A stretch of DNA of 64,000 bases from NCBI GenBank assembly GCA_036898135.1, contig CM072522.1, forward strand, positions 2,692,921-2,756,920, in the 5' to 3' direction. Below the pieces are notes generated by a model. The model worked only from the letters and a program-made list of their open reading frames with translations, did not search any database and was not told where the DNA came from. Positions 45,197-56,556 of this stretch are shown here, piece by piece. The stretch's first letter is position 1; each line of letters starts with the position of its first letter. The position numbers were made by a program, and so were the translations under genes. This stretch comes from Oncomelania hupensis. Lineage: Eukaryota > Mollusca > Gastropoda > Littorinimorpha > Pomatiopsidae.

Positions 45197-45278
45197 CCTT
45201 GGTAGATCACTTAGTAACTTAGTAAGACAATCGCCTACCGTGCAGGTGATCCAAGTGCAAATCTCCCGCGGGCCATAT
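45197..45278 (+). other. tRNA-like segment in the Helitron-like element
   Basis: Divergent version of the segment at 13260-13335, with a duplicated cttagtaa motif; box-B-like region caagtgcaaatctccc. Confidence 0.4.
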
Positions 45279-45351
45279 TTTTTTATGTTATTTTTTTTAC
45301 ACTACAATATGGATATTTTTCTTTTTCATTTAGGCTTTTTACTTTTAACTG

Positions 45352-45420
<69 letters not shown>

Positions 45421-45441
45421 ACTAATAATAATAATAATAAT

Positions 45442-45476
<35 letters not shown>

Positions 45477-45557
45477 TAATTATAATATCTTATATCAAAT
45501 TTTATTTTAAAACCTTGGTGTTTTTTATGATTTCTATTTGTATTATTCTATATTCAA

Positions 45558-45616
<59 letters not shown>

Positions 45617-46013
45617 CCAAGGATCGGGATGGGGTGGTACGTGTAGGTAAAAGTGGGCTACGGGTAGGTTTAAAGGGGCATGGGAAGGCATAACGGGGAT
45701 ACGGGTATATATAAGGGGGTATGGTGATGGTCGATTCCTTTCATCCATACCTGCGAAACGATCAACGGGGAAGTATCAAGGAGGGTACAGGTAGGTTACA
45801 AGGGGGGTACGGAAGGTATCAAGGGGTATGGGGAGGTATCAAGTGGGTTCGGGGAGGTATCAAGTGGGTTCGGGGAGGTATCAATGGGGTATGGTGAGGC
45901 ATCATGGGGGGGACGGGGAGATATCAGGGGGGGGGGTATGGTGAGGTATCAAGGGGGATATGGGGAGGTATCATCGTTCAAATGAAACTCGCAGACAACA
46001 GTTGTCTCTCTGT

Positions 46014-46333
46014 TTCCTACTCCTTCGGACGAGAGTATAAACCGGGGTCTAGTCTGTGTCGCATACATTCCATTATAACGGACTTTAAAGATCCTGACGC
46101 TCATGTCCTAGACGGGTGAGTGCCGGTGACAAGAACACACCCAGCATGCACCTAGGTCCTTCTATCCCATCCCTGGCTGCCCAGGATTGTGCTCAGTTGC
46201 CTGGAGCGTTATTACGATGCGCCAAAAGGCTGCAAGTTGACGCCTCGGGCGGCTTGAGTTAGATCCTGTATCGGCCAGCGCCTTGAGCAGCTCTTGAGCT
46301 GGAAAAGCGCTTTATAAGAACGATTGAATAAAA
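46014..46333 (+). mobile_element. SINE, head-truncated, inserted in the Helitron-like element
   Basis: 320 bp starting ttcctactccttcgg and ending ataagaacgattgaataaaa, flanked by tctgt (46009-46013 and 46334-46338). The Helitron-like copy at 12961 lacks it at the same point. It is the most complete body plus tail in the window; the tRNA-derived head is absent. Confidence 0.88.
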
Positions 46334-46394
46334 TCTGTCTACATTTTAAACAGCAACCTGCGTACCCTGGCTTGCCAGGGTACAAAACCACTAG

Positions 46395-48639
46395 TTCCCC
46401 AATATATTGCACAAAGTTTACTAAACTGCCCAAACCAAGCACTAAAGGCCATACTCATATTACATATCGGTCCTTTAAACACTTTGATTGTGGAGCTTTT
46501 CTGAGGAATCTGTATGATGCATCATTTGATGATGTATATACTTATAATGACCCTAATGTTGCTCTTAATCGTTGGTACACTATTTATCTATCAATACTCA
46601 ATAAGCACGCGCCACTTAAAAAAAAAAAGTAAAACATTCTAAACTCCCAACATAGTTGACTCCAGAAATCATACATGCAATGTCACTGCGTGACAAACTT
46701 AAATGTACTCAACAATTTCAAGAGTACAAAAAAATCGTAATAAAATAAAAAAAAACATAGTGCGTGACTCCAAACGAAACTACTTTAATACACTAATAGA
46801 AAATAAAAGAGACATTTCTCAACTTTGGCATGCACTGAATTCTTTTATTAAAGGCTCATCTTCAAATCATCATGAAATTCCTTCCACTTTATCTGCTAAT
46901 GACTTCAACAACCAATTCCTTTCAGTCGCTATTTCCGTTCTGAAATCGGATTCCTCAAAATATACACAGTACTCCTGCTCTGATTGTCTTACACAATTTG
47001 GTAAGAAAAGAACAAATAACTCTTTACCCTTTGAAATACCACTCATTACTGTAAATGAAGTTACTAAATACATATCAAAACTTAAAAATAAAAAATCGGC
47101 AGGTTCAAATGAAATTAGTAATAAGATCTTGAAAATTTCTTTGCCTTATATTATTAATTCCCTTACATACATCTTCAATTTATGCATTGTAAAAAATATA
47201 TTTCCGACTGCATGGAAACAAGCTAAGGTTATTCCCCTTCCTAAATCAAAAGTCAGTTCTGATCTTAATCACTATCGGCCAATATCTCTGCTGTCTACAC
47301 TTTCAAAGATTCTTGAACGACATATTCACACTCATCTTACAAAATACATGGATGATCTTGGCCTTTTTCATCATCTACAATCTGGTTTCCGTAGCCACCA
47401 TTCTTGTGCTACTGCCCTGTCACTTTTAACTGACAAATGGCTCTCTGCAATGAATAAATCTACATTGTCAGGAGTTGTTTTTCTTGATCTTTCCAAAGCT
47501 TTTGATCTCGTCAATCACCACATACTGCTTCAAAAACTTGAACTGTACCTCAATGGCTCAGTTGCGTTAAATTTGTTTCGTTCCTATCTTTATGAACGTA
47601 CGCAATTTGTACATATTCATGGAATAAATTCCTCTGTAGGCCATATAATGCATGGGGTTCCTCAAGGATCGGTTCTAGGTCCTATTTTATTTTGTATTTA
47701 TATTAATGATTTACCGTTACATCTCTCAGATAATTCTGTTGAATGCCATATGTTCGCTCATGACACGACATTGCACAATCAGGGGAGGAACATAGGTGAA
47801 ATTCAGCAATCTCTACAAGGTGCTCTTAACAATGTTGCTGATTGGTGCAGGTTTAATCATATGTCACTGAATCCAGTTAAATCAAAAGCTATGTTAATAA
47901 CAACTAGACAAAAGCATCAACGGACTCCGTTTTCTCTTGATTTAGTCGTGAATGGAAATAATATTAAACAGGTTGAAAGTCATAAACATTTAGGCGTCCT
48001 CGTAGACAACAAACTCAGTTGGCATTCACACGTTGAAAATCTTTGTAAAACTCTCTCAACAAAATTATTTATGTTGTCTAAGCTTCAATCTATCATAACT
48101 GCAGATGCTAAACAGCTTTTTAATAATGCTTATATCAAACCTCACATTGATTATGCATCAACAATATGGGACGGCTGTAGTGATGCCTTGTTTAAAAAGA
48201 TTAATTCTATTCACCGCAGAGCTGCAAAATTGCTTATCTCCAACACTTCCATCAAAGTTGATTCAAAATTAAAACTAGCTGGTAGTCTATGCTTCCCCTT
48301 AACAAACACCTTAATTACAATAAAGCCGTTTTCATGTACAAAATACTAAACAACAGAGCTCCTGATTATTTAAAAGTACTTTTTAGCAAACCTTCATCTC
48401 GTTATTCACTTTTCAGACATAATTTAACCTTGCCACAGCCACGCTTAGACATATTTAAAACATCTCTGTCATATTCTGGTCCAAGTATATGGAATTCTCT
48501 CCCACAAGAGATCAAGGAAAGTAAATCATTATCATTGTTTAAAATTAGACTCCACAAATTTCTATTTTCCATTGCTCCTAATATTTCAGATGATTGTATA
48601 CATTTTGTTCTTTCCTATCTTGCGACAGTTCATGTGTGA
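46395..48639 (+). pseudogene. CR1/L2-like LINE ORF2 (endonuclease end, reverse transcriptase), inactive
   Basis: The main frame, 46703-48349, holds the RT. It shows [73 protein letters not shown] and [12 protein letters not shown], the usual finger, palm and thumb motifs of jockey-superfamily LINEs. In the catalytic motif the expected FADDT reads FAHDT, so one catalytic aspartate is replaced by histidine (GAC/GAT to CAT). Frame is lost at an A-run near 46620, upstream of the RT, and again near 48285, after which [20 protein letters not shown] and SYSGPSIWNSLPQEIKES continue to 48639. These breaks plus the active-site change make it a dead copy. Confidence 0.88.
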
Positions 48640-48964
48640 ATTAGCTTGTGTATGTGTGTGGTTGTGTTGGAGGGGGAGTAGGAAAGGAGTATTGGAGGAA
48701 GGTGGGGGGAGGGAGTATGTGTATTTCGGTACATTAATTTTCTTAGTAATGTTTTAAATTCTTACCATTGTTAAGGTTTGTGTTAGTTTAAAGTCAATTT
48801 TATGTTAATTATTTTGTTTGTTCTGAATTTTTATTTTTATTTTTATTATTATTATTTTTATTTTACTTTTTTAAAATTTTTATTTTACAATTTTTATTAA
48901 GTATTAGCTGTAAGACAGGTCCATGGGACCTAATGCTATTATCCTATTAAAGGTTTCGACTTCG

Positions 48965-48966
<2 letters not shown>

Positions 48967-49011
<45 letters not shown>

Positions 49012-49066
49012 ACCCCCTGTCTCTCCCTCTCTCTCACCCCCTGTCTCTCCCTCTCTTTACCTCCCC
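48967..49066 (+). repeat. (TC)n and CTCTCACCCCCTGTCTCTCC repeat
   Basis: TC tract followed by two copies of a 24-bp CACCCCCTGTCTCTCCCTCT-type unit. Confidence 0.85.
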
Positions 49067-49650
49067 TCCCAGCTGTTCCTTCCTCAGGATGACAAGAGAA
49101 GAGAACTTGTGGCTATTTCCGTCACAGCCATAGAACACCAATGGACAGCTCGCGGATCAATACGCTGGGCTATTTGCGGCTCCAAATATCCTTCCGTGGT
49201 AGAGAAAATAGTTCATTGACGTCACAGATGCCATTCATTGGAACTTGATTGAACACCCACCTTGCCGGAGGGCGTTTTTGGACCTTTGCGACTGTGGCTT
49301 ATCTCGGACCTAGAGTGATGGATCTCGGACCTTAGCGTGCTGGATCTATTCTTCGCGTGTTCAGGACTTCTTCGCCACCTTGATTTCGCGCTGCCAGTAA
49401 CGACTATATAGCCAATACAATACCTTTGTCTGTGTAGCCGTGACACAGCTGACTGCTGGCATAAACATACATTACTTGTCTAACTTGAGACGGAAGCTCA
49501 GAGAGCCACAAAGGCACAAATGATATTAGGAAAGAAGCGACAGCGATTTCAATTCAATGACCCTGGCGATAAAATGATCCTGGTACTGAGACAGAGCAGC
49601 GGTTTGTTCTGTTTTTGATAAGATGATCACTGAGGACTGGTTAGCGCACG
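49067..49650. other. no supported gene
   Basis: About 580 bp, includes a 'ttcattgacgtcacagatgcc' CRE-like TGACGTCA site at 49217-49224; otherwise nothing recognisable. Confidence 0.4.
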
Positions 49651-49860
49651 CAAGCATTCCATCGCTCGGACTTTAAAGGTCTTAGGCTTATGTCCTTAAC
49701 GGATGAGGGCCACATACACATTCAGGATGGCTAAATTATGTGTGCGCATCAAGCGGCAAGCTGAGGTTTTGTGCGCTTTGATTGAGTTAGATCCTGTTTC
49801 TGTCAGCACCTTTGAGCAGCTCTTTTGACTGGTAAAGCGCTGTGTCAGAACCAGTTCATA
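49651..49860 (+). mobile_element. diverged SINE copy
   Basis: 'aagcattccatcgctcggac', 'tttaaaggtcttaggcttat', 'gattgagttagatcctgttt', 'ctttgagcagctcttttgac' and 'gtaaagcgctgtgtcagaac' match the family body and tail in order. Confidence 0.7.
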
Positions 49861-49959
49861 AGTGTTAAAACATTGCTCATGGAAGCCATGTTATGACGTA
49901 GACTGTGCCCCGGATGTAATCAGAGACAGATACGTTTGTGCACCTAACGAGATTGCAAA

Positions 49960-50048
49960 GCAGAGAGACAGACAGACAGACAAAGGGAGAGAGAGAAAGG
50001 GAGAAAGACAGACAGACATTGAGAAAGAGAGAGATAAAGACAGACAGA

Positions 50049-50123
<75 letters not shown>
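49960..50123 (+). repeat. (AG)n and CAGACAGACA-type simple sequence
   Basis: Degenerate CAGA/GAGA repeat leading to a pure AG tract (about 50054-50123). Confidence 0.9.
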
Positions 50124-50127
<4 letters not shown>

Positions 50128-51099
50128 GATCCAATATTAATGATGTAAAAATGTCTGAGATACCTTGGTGCTGTTTTTATCCCTGATTTGGAATAATTTG
50201 TTTCCACTGCCTGATTGAGTGTTTGTTTTGCTGGATCAGATTTTGACAACACAGACAGAATCCAATTAATGCAGCGCATGTAGATTGCCAAGATGGCATA
50301 ACAAAACATAATAAGATGGAACAAATTCTATTTGTGTTAGGTTCCTCTGACAATATGTCGTAGTTTAGTTTAGTTCCGTTGTTTAGTTTGGACCAGTTCA
50401 GTTCAGTTTGAACTTGAATAATCCTGGCAACTTGCGTGTCCAGGAGAGCATTGCTATTGGGTTTGCAATACACTTTTCTGGGGAGTTAAATTAAGTACAG
50501 GGTTAGGATTCCCGTCCTTTTCTTGTATAACTGGAATGTCACTGGTTTGTTGGTTTGAAAAAGGCAAGGTGTGGGTGGGAATGGTGTGTGTGGGTGCGTG
50601 CGCGTGAGTGTGCGTGAGTATGTATGTGTGCGTTTGTGTACGTGAGCGTGCGAGAGTAGGATGGGTGTGGGAGAGAAAGACAAACACAGACAGAGGAAGA
50701 AGAGCGAGACAGAGAGACAAACAGAGATAAGGAAACGCGAGATAAAGAAAGGAGAGATATAAAGACAGACAGACAGACGGGAGAGAGCTGGACGGAGGAA
50801 GGAGTGCGAGTCGTGTAGATAACATTGTTTTTTCAATATTTTAAAACTTGTCGGTTGATATTTTAGACGCATTCTAATAATTTACAAAGAGGAAGTGGGG
50901 AATTTCTGTACTAAACGCTTTCAAATTGAAATGTAAATTCTTTCAAATTATATTTACAACTGATTTAGAAAGTTTTCTTTGGCTTGAATGCCAAATGAAA
51001 ATGTGAAAATGCTGTTTAGTCTTTACAGGTGGCCGACAGAATGGAGAATGGACAAAACGGAGAAACACAAAAGGGGAAGACAAGATGGAGAATGTAAAG
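50124..51099. other. no supported gene
   Basis: Nearly 1 kb; GT-rich 50570-50660, GACAGA-rich 50680-50790. At 51040-51057 the motif atggagaatggacaaaa occurs, which is found again at 63869-63885 on the other side of the old LTR. Confidence 0.45.
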
Positions 51100-51549
51100 T
51101 GTGACGTGGGGTTCTATTGTTGCTGGGCTCTGCACAATGGACTGCTATAACCCTCTCGTCTTATTCAATAGGGACCGCTAGTGAATCACCCTGTGAATTA
51201 CTTTAATACATTTATTTGTTTAGCTCGGTATGTGTTTAGGCTGGGGTACAGAGATAGATAGAAAAATGGTAAAAAATCGCTGTCACACTAGCTTTCACAC
51301 GGCTATGAAACATATGTAGTCCAGCCACTTGATAACAGTAAAAAGCACACATTTATTTCCTCTACTCTATACATGATTTTCGATGTACGAAACTAACTTA
51401 AAAGTTCAAATGTCAATGCGAATGGTTCGCTCGCTGATAATCTAGGCAGCTACTTTTTCTTCATCGGGCACTGGCTACTTTCTGCCTTAAGGGTCAGCGT
51501 TTTTGAAGCGTGGACTACTGTGGTCCTGTTTATACAGAGTTTTAGTGCA
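51100..51549 (-). repeat. old solo LTR, first segment (reverse orientation)
   Basis: Begins tgtgacgtgggg and is the diverged reverse complement of the 3' part of the 1537-bp LTR at 55020 (for example 'gggctctgcacaatgga', 'ttatttgtttagctcg', 'cacactagctttcacacggc', 'atgtagtccagccacttgat', 'tggactactgtggtcctgtt'). It breaks off at tttagtgca, where the LINE was inserted. Confidence 0.85.
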
Positions 51550-54500
51550 TGCTCTGTGGGTTCGGGCAAATAGAATAGACCCAACGTTTCCCGGCGTGTC
51601 GTAAGAGGCGACTAACAGGGGTGATGTTAGCACGGCATCACTGGGCGAAAGTCTTCTACACAGAAGTCACCGGCCAGGGCGGAGGAACCTCACGTTACTA
51701 CAGGTTCAACGACCACGTGCTCAGGGCCAAGGCGAGCCACACTGTATTCGTGGATTTCGGCTGTGGCCAACAGCCTGGAGAGGATTGGGCCCTGCCAGGT
51801 CTTTTTTTTTGCCCAAGACACAACACATGATGAGGCTATCCACTAATTCCATGCCGGATCGGTCGTCGCCCGGCTACACAAGGACCGCGCCTTCCGTTGG
51901 CCACCAGGACGGAGGTGAAAAGTATGCTACTGATGGACAAACTAGCAAGATCCGCACGAGAAACAACATCGTCATAGGAACCTGGAATGTCAGGACCCTA
52001 ACTGCGGAAGGAAAATTAGAAGAACTGGCCCACGAGCTGGACCACTATCGATGGAACGTTCTAGGTATCAGCGAACTGCGCTGGAAAGGCCTAGGTGAAA
52101 CAACGACTGACAAAGGCCACAAGCTCTATTTCAGCGGTAGAGATGACAGGCACGAACACGGCGTTGGATTCTTGGTCCACAAGAACATTCTAGCCACTGT
52201 CATGGGTTGCCGCCCAGTCTCCAGTAGACTCATTACCATCCGTCTGAGAGCAACCCCTTTCAACATTACCATCATCCAGGCCTATGCCCCAACATCAGAC
52301 TATGAAGACAGCGAAGTGGAGGATTTTTATGAAAATATACAGGTGGTCCTTGACCAAGTGCCGAAGAAGGACATAGTCATAGTGCAAGGCGACTGGAATG
52401 CCAAGGTTGGCCAAGATGCGCACCACAACTGGGGAGACACATGCGGACCCCACTGCAACAACGAGACAAATGACAGGGGTCTGAGGCTATTGGAGTTTGC
52501 CAGATACAACAATCTGGTACTGGCAAACACGCTTGGTCTCCACAAAAAATCCAGACGATGGACATGGCACAGTCCCGGCGGGGAACATCACAACCAGATC
52601 GACTACATCATGGTCAAGAAACGCTTCAGATCAAGCATCAACATTGGCAGGACACGCACTTTTCCAGGAGCAGACATTGGAAGTGACCACGATCTCGTGA
52701 TGATGTCTTTCCGGCTCCATTTGAAGAGAGTAAATACAGCAAAGTGCACTAGGCTGAAGTTCGACCTGGACAAACTGCAAGACCCGGAGGTGGCAAAAAT
52801 ATTTCAGGCCACAATTGGAGGGAAATTTGCACCACTGCTTATTTTGGGGGCAGGCGAAGTAGATGTCAACACCATGACCAATACCTTCAACTCAGCTGTA
52901 ACAGATGCCGCCACTGAGATCCTTGGCAAGCACCGACCAAAGAAGAAGCCGTGGATCACACCTGAACTTTTGGATCTGTGTGATAAACGAAGAGAGTTAA
53001 AAAAGAAAAAGAACACCTCACAGGGAGCTGATGTCTACCGAAAAATCAACAATGACATCCGAAAAGGCATGCGAACAGCAAAGGAGAACTGGATAGAAGA
53101 TCGATGCCAGGAAATAGAGAACAATCTGAACAAGAACAACAGCAAGAAGGCCTACCAGACTGTGAAGCGGCTGACAAGTGTTAAACAGCCCAAAGTCTCC
53201 ACTATCCAAAGCAAGTCTGGCATTTGCCTTACAGAAGAACAAGAAGTCTTGGACAGATGGACAGAGTACTGCTCTGACCTTTACAACCATACACCAAATG
53301 GAGACCCATCAGTTCTAGCATGTCCCGAGAGCAGAGAAGAAGAAGAAATCCTCCCAATTCTCCGGGAAGAAGTTGAGGCAGCAGTGCAATCGCTGAAGAA
53401 AGGGAAGTCAGCGGGAGTGGACAACATACCAGCGGAACTGCTACAAGCAGGAGGAGAAGCGATGACTGATGCTCTCACCATTATCTGCAACAAGATCTGG
53501 CAGAGTGGGGAATGGCCTACACCATGGACCCAGTCGCTTGTCATCACTCTTCCCAAAAAAAGGTAACCTTCAGGAGTGTGAAAATTACCGCACCATCAGC
53601 CTCATCAGCCATCCCAGCAAGGTCCTCCTGAAAATAATACTCAACAGGTTGAAACCACAAGCTGAACAAATCATAGCTGAAGAACAAGCAGGATTCATGG
53701 CAGGGCGAAGTACCACTGAACAGATTTTCAACCTCAGAATAATCTGTGAGAAATACCTACAGCACCAACAACATCTATATCATGTGTTCATAGACTTCAA
53801 GAAGGCATTTGACCGAGTCTGGCATGCAGCTCTATGGGCAACCATGAAAGTGTACAACATCAGCCCTAAAATTATAGAAGTCATCAAAAGCCTGTATGAC
53901 AAGGCTACCAGTGCAGTCCTCCATAACAGCGTCATCGGGAACTGGTTCAGAACAACAATCGGTGTGCGTCAAGGATGCCTACTCTCTCCAACACTCTTCA
54001 ACATCTTCCTAGAGCGCATCATGTCAGATGCTCTTGCAGATCACGAAGGCACAGTCAGTATAGGGGGCAGAGCAATCTCCAATCTTCGTTTTGCGGATGA
54101 TATTGATGGATTGGCTGGAGAGGAACAAGAACTTGAACAGCTTGTACAGAGGCTTGACACCACCTCCAGAGCTTATGGAATGGAAATAAGTGCGGAGAAG
54201 ACCAAAATGATGACCAACAACACCAATGGCATCAACACGGACATCAAAGTACAAGGCCAATCCCTCAACACAGTGCACAGCTTCAAATATTTAGGAGCCA
54301 TTGTGTCAGACAATGGGTCTCGACAGGAAGTCCTCTCCAGGATCGCACAAACAACTGCTGCCCTGACAAGGTTGAAGCCCATTTGGAAAGACAGAACCAT
54401 CAGTCTACATTCCAAAGTAAGACTGCTGCGCTCTCTGGTCATCTCCATCTTCCTATATGCTTGCGAAGCATGGACCCTCACAGCAGATCTCCAACGAAGA

Positions 54501-54899
54501 ATACAAAGCATGGAGATGAGGTGCTACAGAAGACTTCTGTGCATTTCCTATACCCAACACATCACCAACGTTGAAGTCCGACAGACCATCACACAAGCCA
54601 TTGGACAACACGATGACCTGCTCACAGTGGTGAAGAAACGGAAACTCCGATGGTATGGCCACGTCACCAGATCATCAGGCCTTGCAAAGACCATTCTGCA
54701 AGGCACAGTGCAAGGAGGTAGAAGAAGGGGGAGACCGAAAAAGAGGTGGGAGGACAACATTCGAGAATGGACTGGTTTGACACTGAGCGAAGCCATGAGG
54801 GCTGCTGAGGACAGAGAAAGATGGAGTATGCTGGTTAAGCGATCATCTGTGGTGCCCCTACGACCTTCGGGTTATGGGACAGGATAGGATAGGATAGGA
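51550..54899 (+). mobile_element. BovB/RTE-like LINE, near full length
   Basis: Flanked by the 9-bp repeat tttagtgca (51541-51549 and 54900-54908), which belongs to the interrupted old LTR. It has a short 5' UTR containing 'cggcgtgtcgtaagaggcga', an endonuclease-reverse transcriptase frame with one shift, and a tail of GATAG repeats (about 54881-54899). Short tandem-repeat tails and a single large ORF without RNase H fit the RTE clade. Other copies or fragments in the window: 14859-14963, 19787-22716, 24140-24530. Confidence 0.85.
51829..54887 (+). CDS. endonuclease-reverse transcriptase of a BovB/RTE-like LINE (one frameshift)
   Basis: Encodes the protein that nicks target DNA and copies the element RNA into it. 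The endonuclease comes first: GTWNVRTL, SELRW, IQAYAPTSD, VQGDWNAKVG, QIDYIMVKK and GSDHDLV, the full set of apurinic-type motifs. The reverse transcriptase follows: SAGVDNIPAELLQAGG, HVFIDFKKAFDRVWH, TIGVRQGCLLSPTLFNIFLE, the intact catalytic LRFADDIDGLAG and FKYLGAIVSDNGS. The C-terminal region has KLRWYGHVTRSSGLAKTILQ and RRRGRPKKRWEDNIREWTG. I start at ATG 51829 or 51832 because the longer frame opens at a TTG. At about 53551-53561 a run (cccaaaaaaagg) is one base longer than in the copy at 21446, so the frame ends at 53566 and continues in the +1 frame to 54887. Apart from that single shift all catalytic motifs are present. Confidence 0.88.
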
Positions 54900-55019
54900 T
54901 TTAGTGCACGGTTTCTTGTTGCACTTAACTGTGGGGTTGAAGCGCTGCGTTGAGGTCGCTTCTATGACATGCTGTGTTGTCGTTGAGTCTTTGACTGAGT
55001 GGTTCGACGGTTGGGTTAT
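54900..55019 (-). repeat. old solo LTR, second segment
   Basis: Continues the reverse LTR after the LINE: tttagtgcac, gcacttaact and ttgaggtcgcttct align with the reverse complement of 56000-56110. It ends at gttat, the target duplication of the young element. Confidence 0.65.
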
Positions 55020-56556
55020 TGTCATGAACCGAGCAGTTTACCCTGCCCATTGACTATTTAGCCATGTGTAGTATTTGTAACAGTAGAGAAGTTAGACTAT
55101 TACACAGCAGCAATTAAATTACACAGTAAACCACACACCGCGAGCCCGACCCACATCGCAGTGAGTCAGCACTTGAGCTTTGAATCGGACCGTTTTAACC
55201 AATCAGAGCAGGCTCAGTGGGTAGAGCAGTTTTGACTGTGTCAGAGCCTAAGACAGTTTGAATCAGTCGTGTGTGAGCCGAGGTAGAGTCAACATCTCCA
55301 CAGCTAGAGAAATCTCTACACTCATAGACCAGGAAGCAGGACTTTGAAATCTTAGAATTCTCTCAAGTCATCACGGGCCTGAACTTGTCAAACAGGTAAA
55401 TGAACACCCTTCTGTTTCATCGTGATATATTTGTATTATTGTTGAAATTATGTTGGTGGAATTTGCTATGCATAAATGTGAATTGTTAATCCGAATTTGC
55501 GGGACCACGTGAAAGAGCCGACCACGAGGCGAAACACGACCGGTTGCGCCGCCATGTTGTATCCCGTACGGAACCACTGTTGTTTAACTTATATGTATGT
55601 TTGCAGACCAGTGACTGTACCCGTGAATGTTTATATTATTATTAATTCTGTATGTGTATAGTTAGACACGATTGATATTTATGTATATATAGGAATTTAG
55701 AGTGAGATTCCAGTGGAACCCGGAAGTAGCAGAATGTTCGTCGCTTATGTATAGAGATGTGGAGCTATCACTGAGGGCTACTTGGCTTTCAGTGAGACGC
55801 TCTGCACAAACCGATTATTCAGGGTTGTGCAGAATTTCGTCTCTTATATTACAGACGAGCAGGCGAGCTATCCCGAGCTATCCCGAGCTATCCTGTGTGC
55901 CCCACTCCACAGAAACGACTAGTTGGTTGAGGAGACTCTACCGCACAAGTCGGAAAGAGCCACCTTGAAACACACCCTATCAGACCCCACAGCGTGGCAA
56001 GGGAACCCAACTACACAACTACAAAGGTGTACCAGAAGCTACCTCACAGAAGGACTTCGACCGCACCATCAGAAAGTTAAGTGTAATCTCCGAAAGTGCA
56101 CTTAAACTGATCATAACAGGACCACAGTAGTCCAACTCTTCAGAAACTGTAAAACGGACCACAGTAGTCCAAATCTACATGAGATATTATAGCAAGTGCC
56201 CGAGGAAGATATAACAGCTGCCTAGACTATCAGCGATCGAACTATTAGCAGTGACTGAGACTTTTTAAGTTAGATTAGTACTTAGAGAACCTTGTATAGA
56301 GTAGAAGAAATAAATGTGTGATTTTAACTGTTATCAAGTGGCTGGACTACATATGATTCATAGCCGTGTGAAAGCTAGTGTGACAGTATTCTTTTACCAT
56401 TTTTCTATCTATTTCTGTACCCCAACCTTAACACAGAACGAGCTAAACAAATAAATTTATTAAAGTAATTTATAGGGTGACTTACTAGCAGTTCCCACCG
56501 AATAAACGTGAGGGTCCATAATTCCATTGTGCAGAGCCCATAAACCCCACGTGACA
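55020..56556 (+). repeat. 5' LTR of the young Gmr1-like element
   Basis: 1537 bp, TGTCATGAACC...CCCCACGTGACA. It has a possible TATA-type promoter (tatgtatatatagg, about 55680-55693) and AATAAA signals at about 56309 and 56501. An apparent 88-codon frame (55702-55968) recurs in the 3' LTR only because the LTRs are copies. Confidence 0.95.

Larger units (their letters stand above)
44761..46394 (+). mobile_element. non-autonomous Helitron-like element carrying a SINE
   Basis: Begins TCTATATATATAAATTGC and ends with the 10-bp-arm hairpin, seven bases and CTAG (46391-46394). The flanks are A before and T after, as in Helitrons. It shares all landmarks with the copy at 12961-14143 but has about 130 bp of extra sequence near 44990-45120, a longer TAG tract and a SINE insertion. 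It lies within the endonuclease region of the LINE, so it is younger than the LINE. Confidence 0.78.
44625..48966 (+). mobile_element. CR1/L2-like LINE interrupted by a Helitron-like element
   Basis: The left remnant (44625-44760) encodes ARVTSSTPSLIDHIYINAPI, the C-terminal stretch of the apurinic-type endonuclease. The Helitron-like copy (44761-46394) follows, then the protein resumes with SPIYCTKFTKLPKPSTKGHT. The remaining endonuclease end, linker, reverse transcriptase and C-terminal region run to 48639; the 3' UTR ends in ttcgacttcgact at about 48966, where a TC tract begins. The 5' half of the endonuclease is missing. Confidence 0.8.

Noticed and set aside
55702..55968. Conserved 88-codon ORF, also at 62571-62837
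   Set aside because: Same reason: it lies inside both LTRs of the young element and shows no domain.
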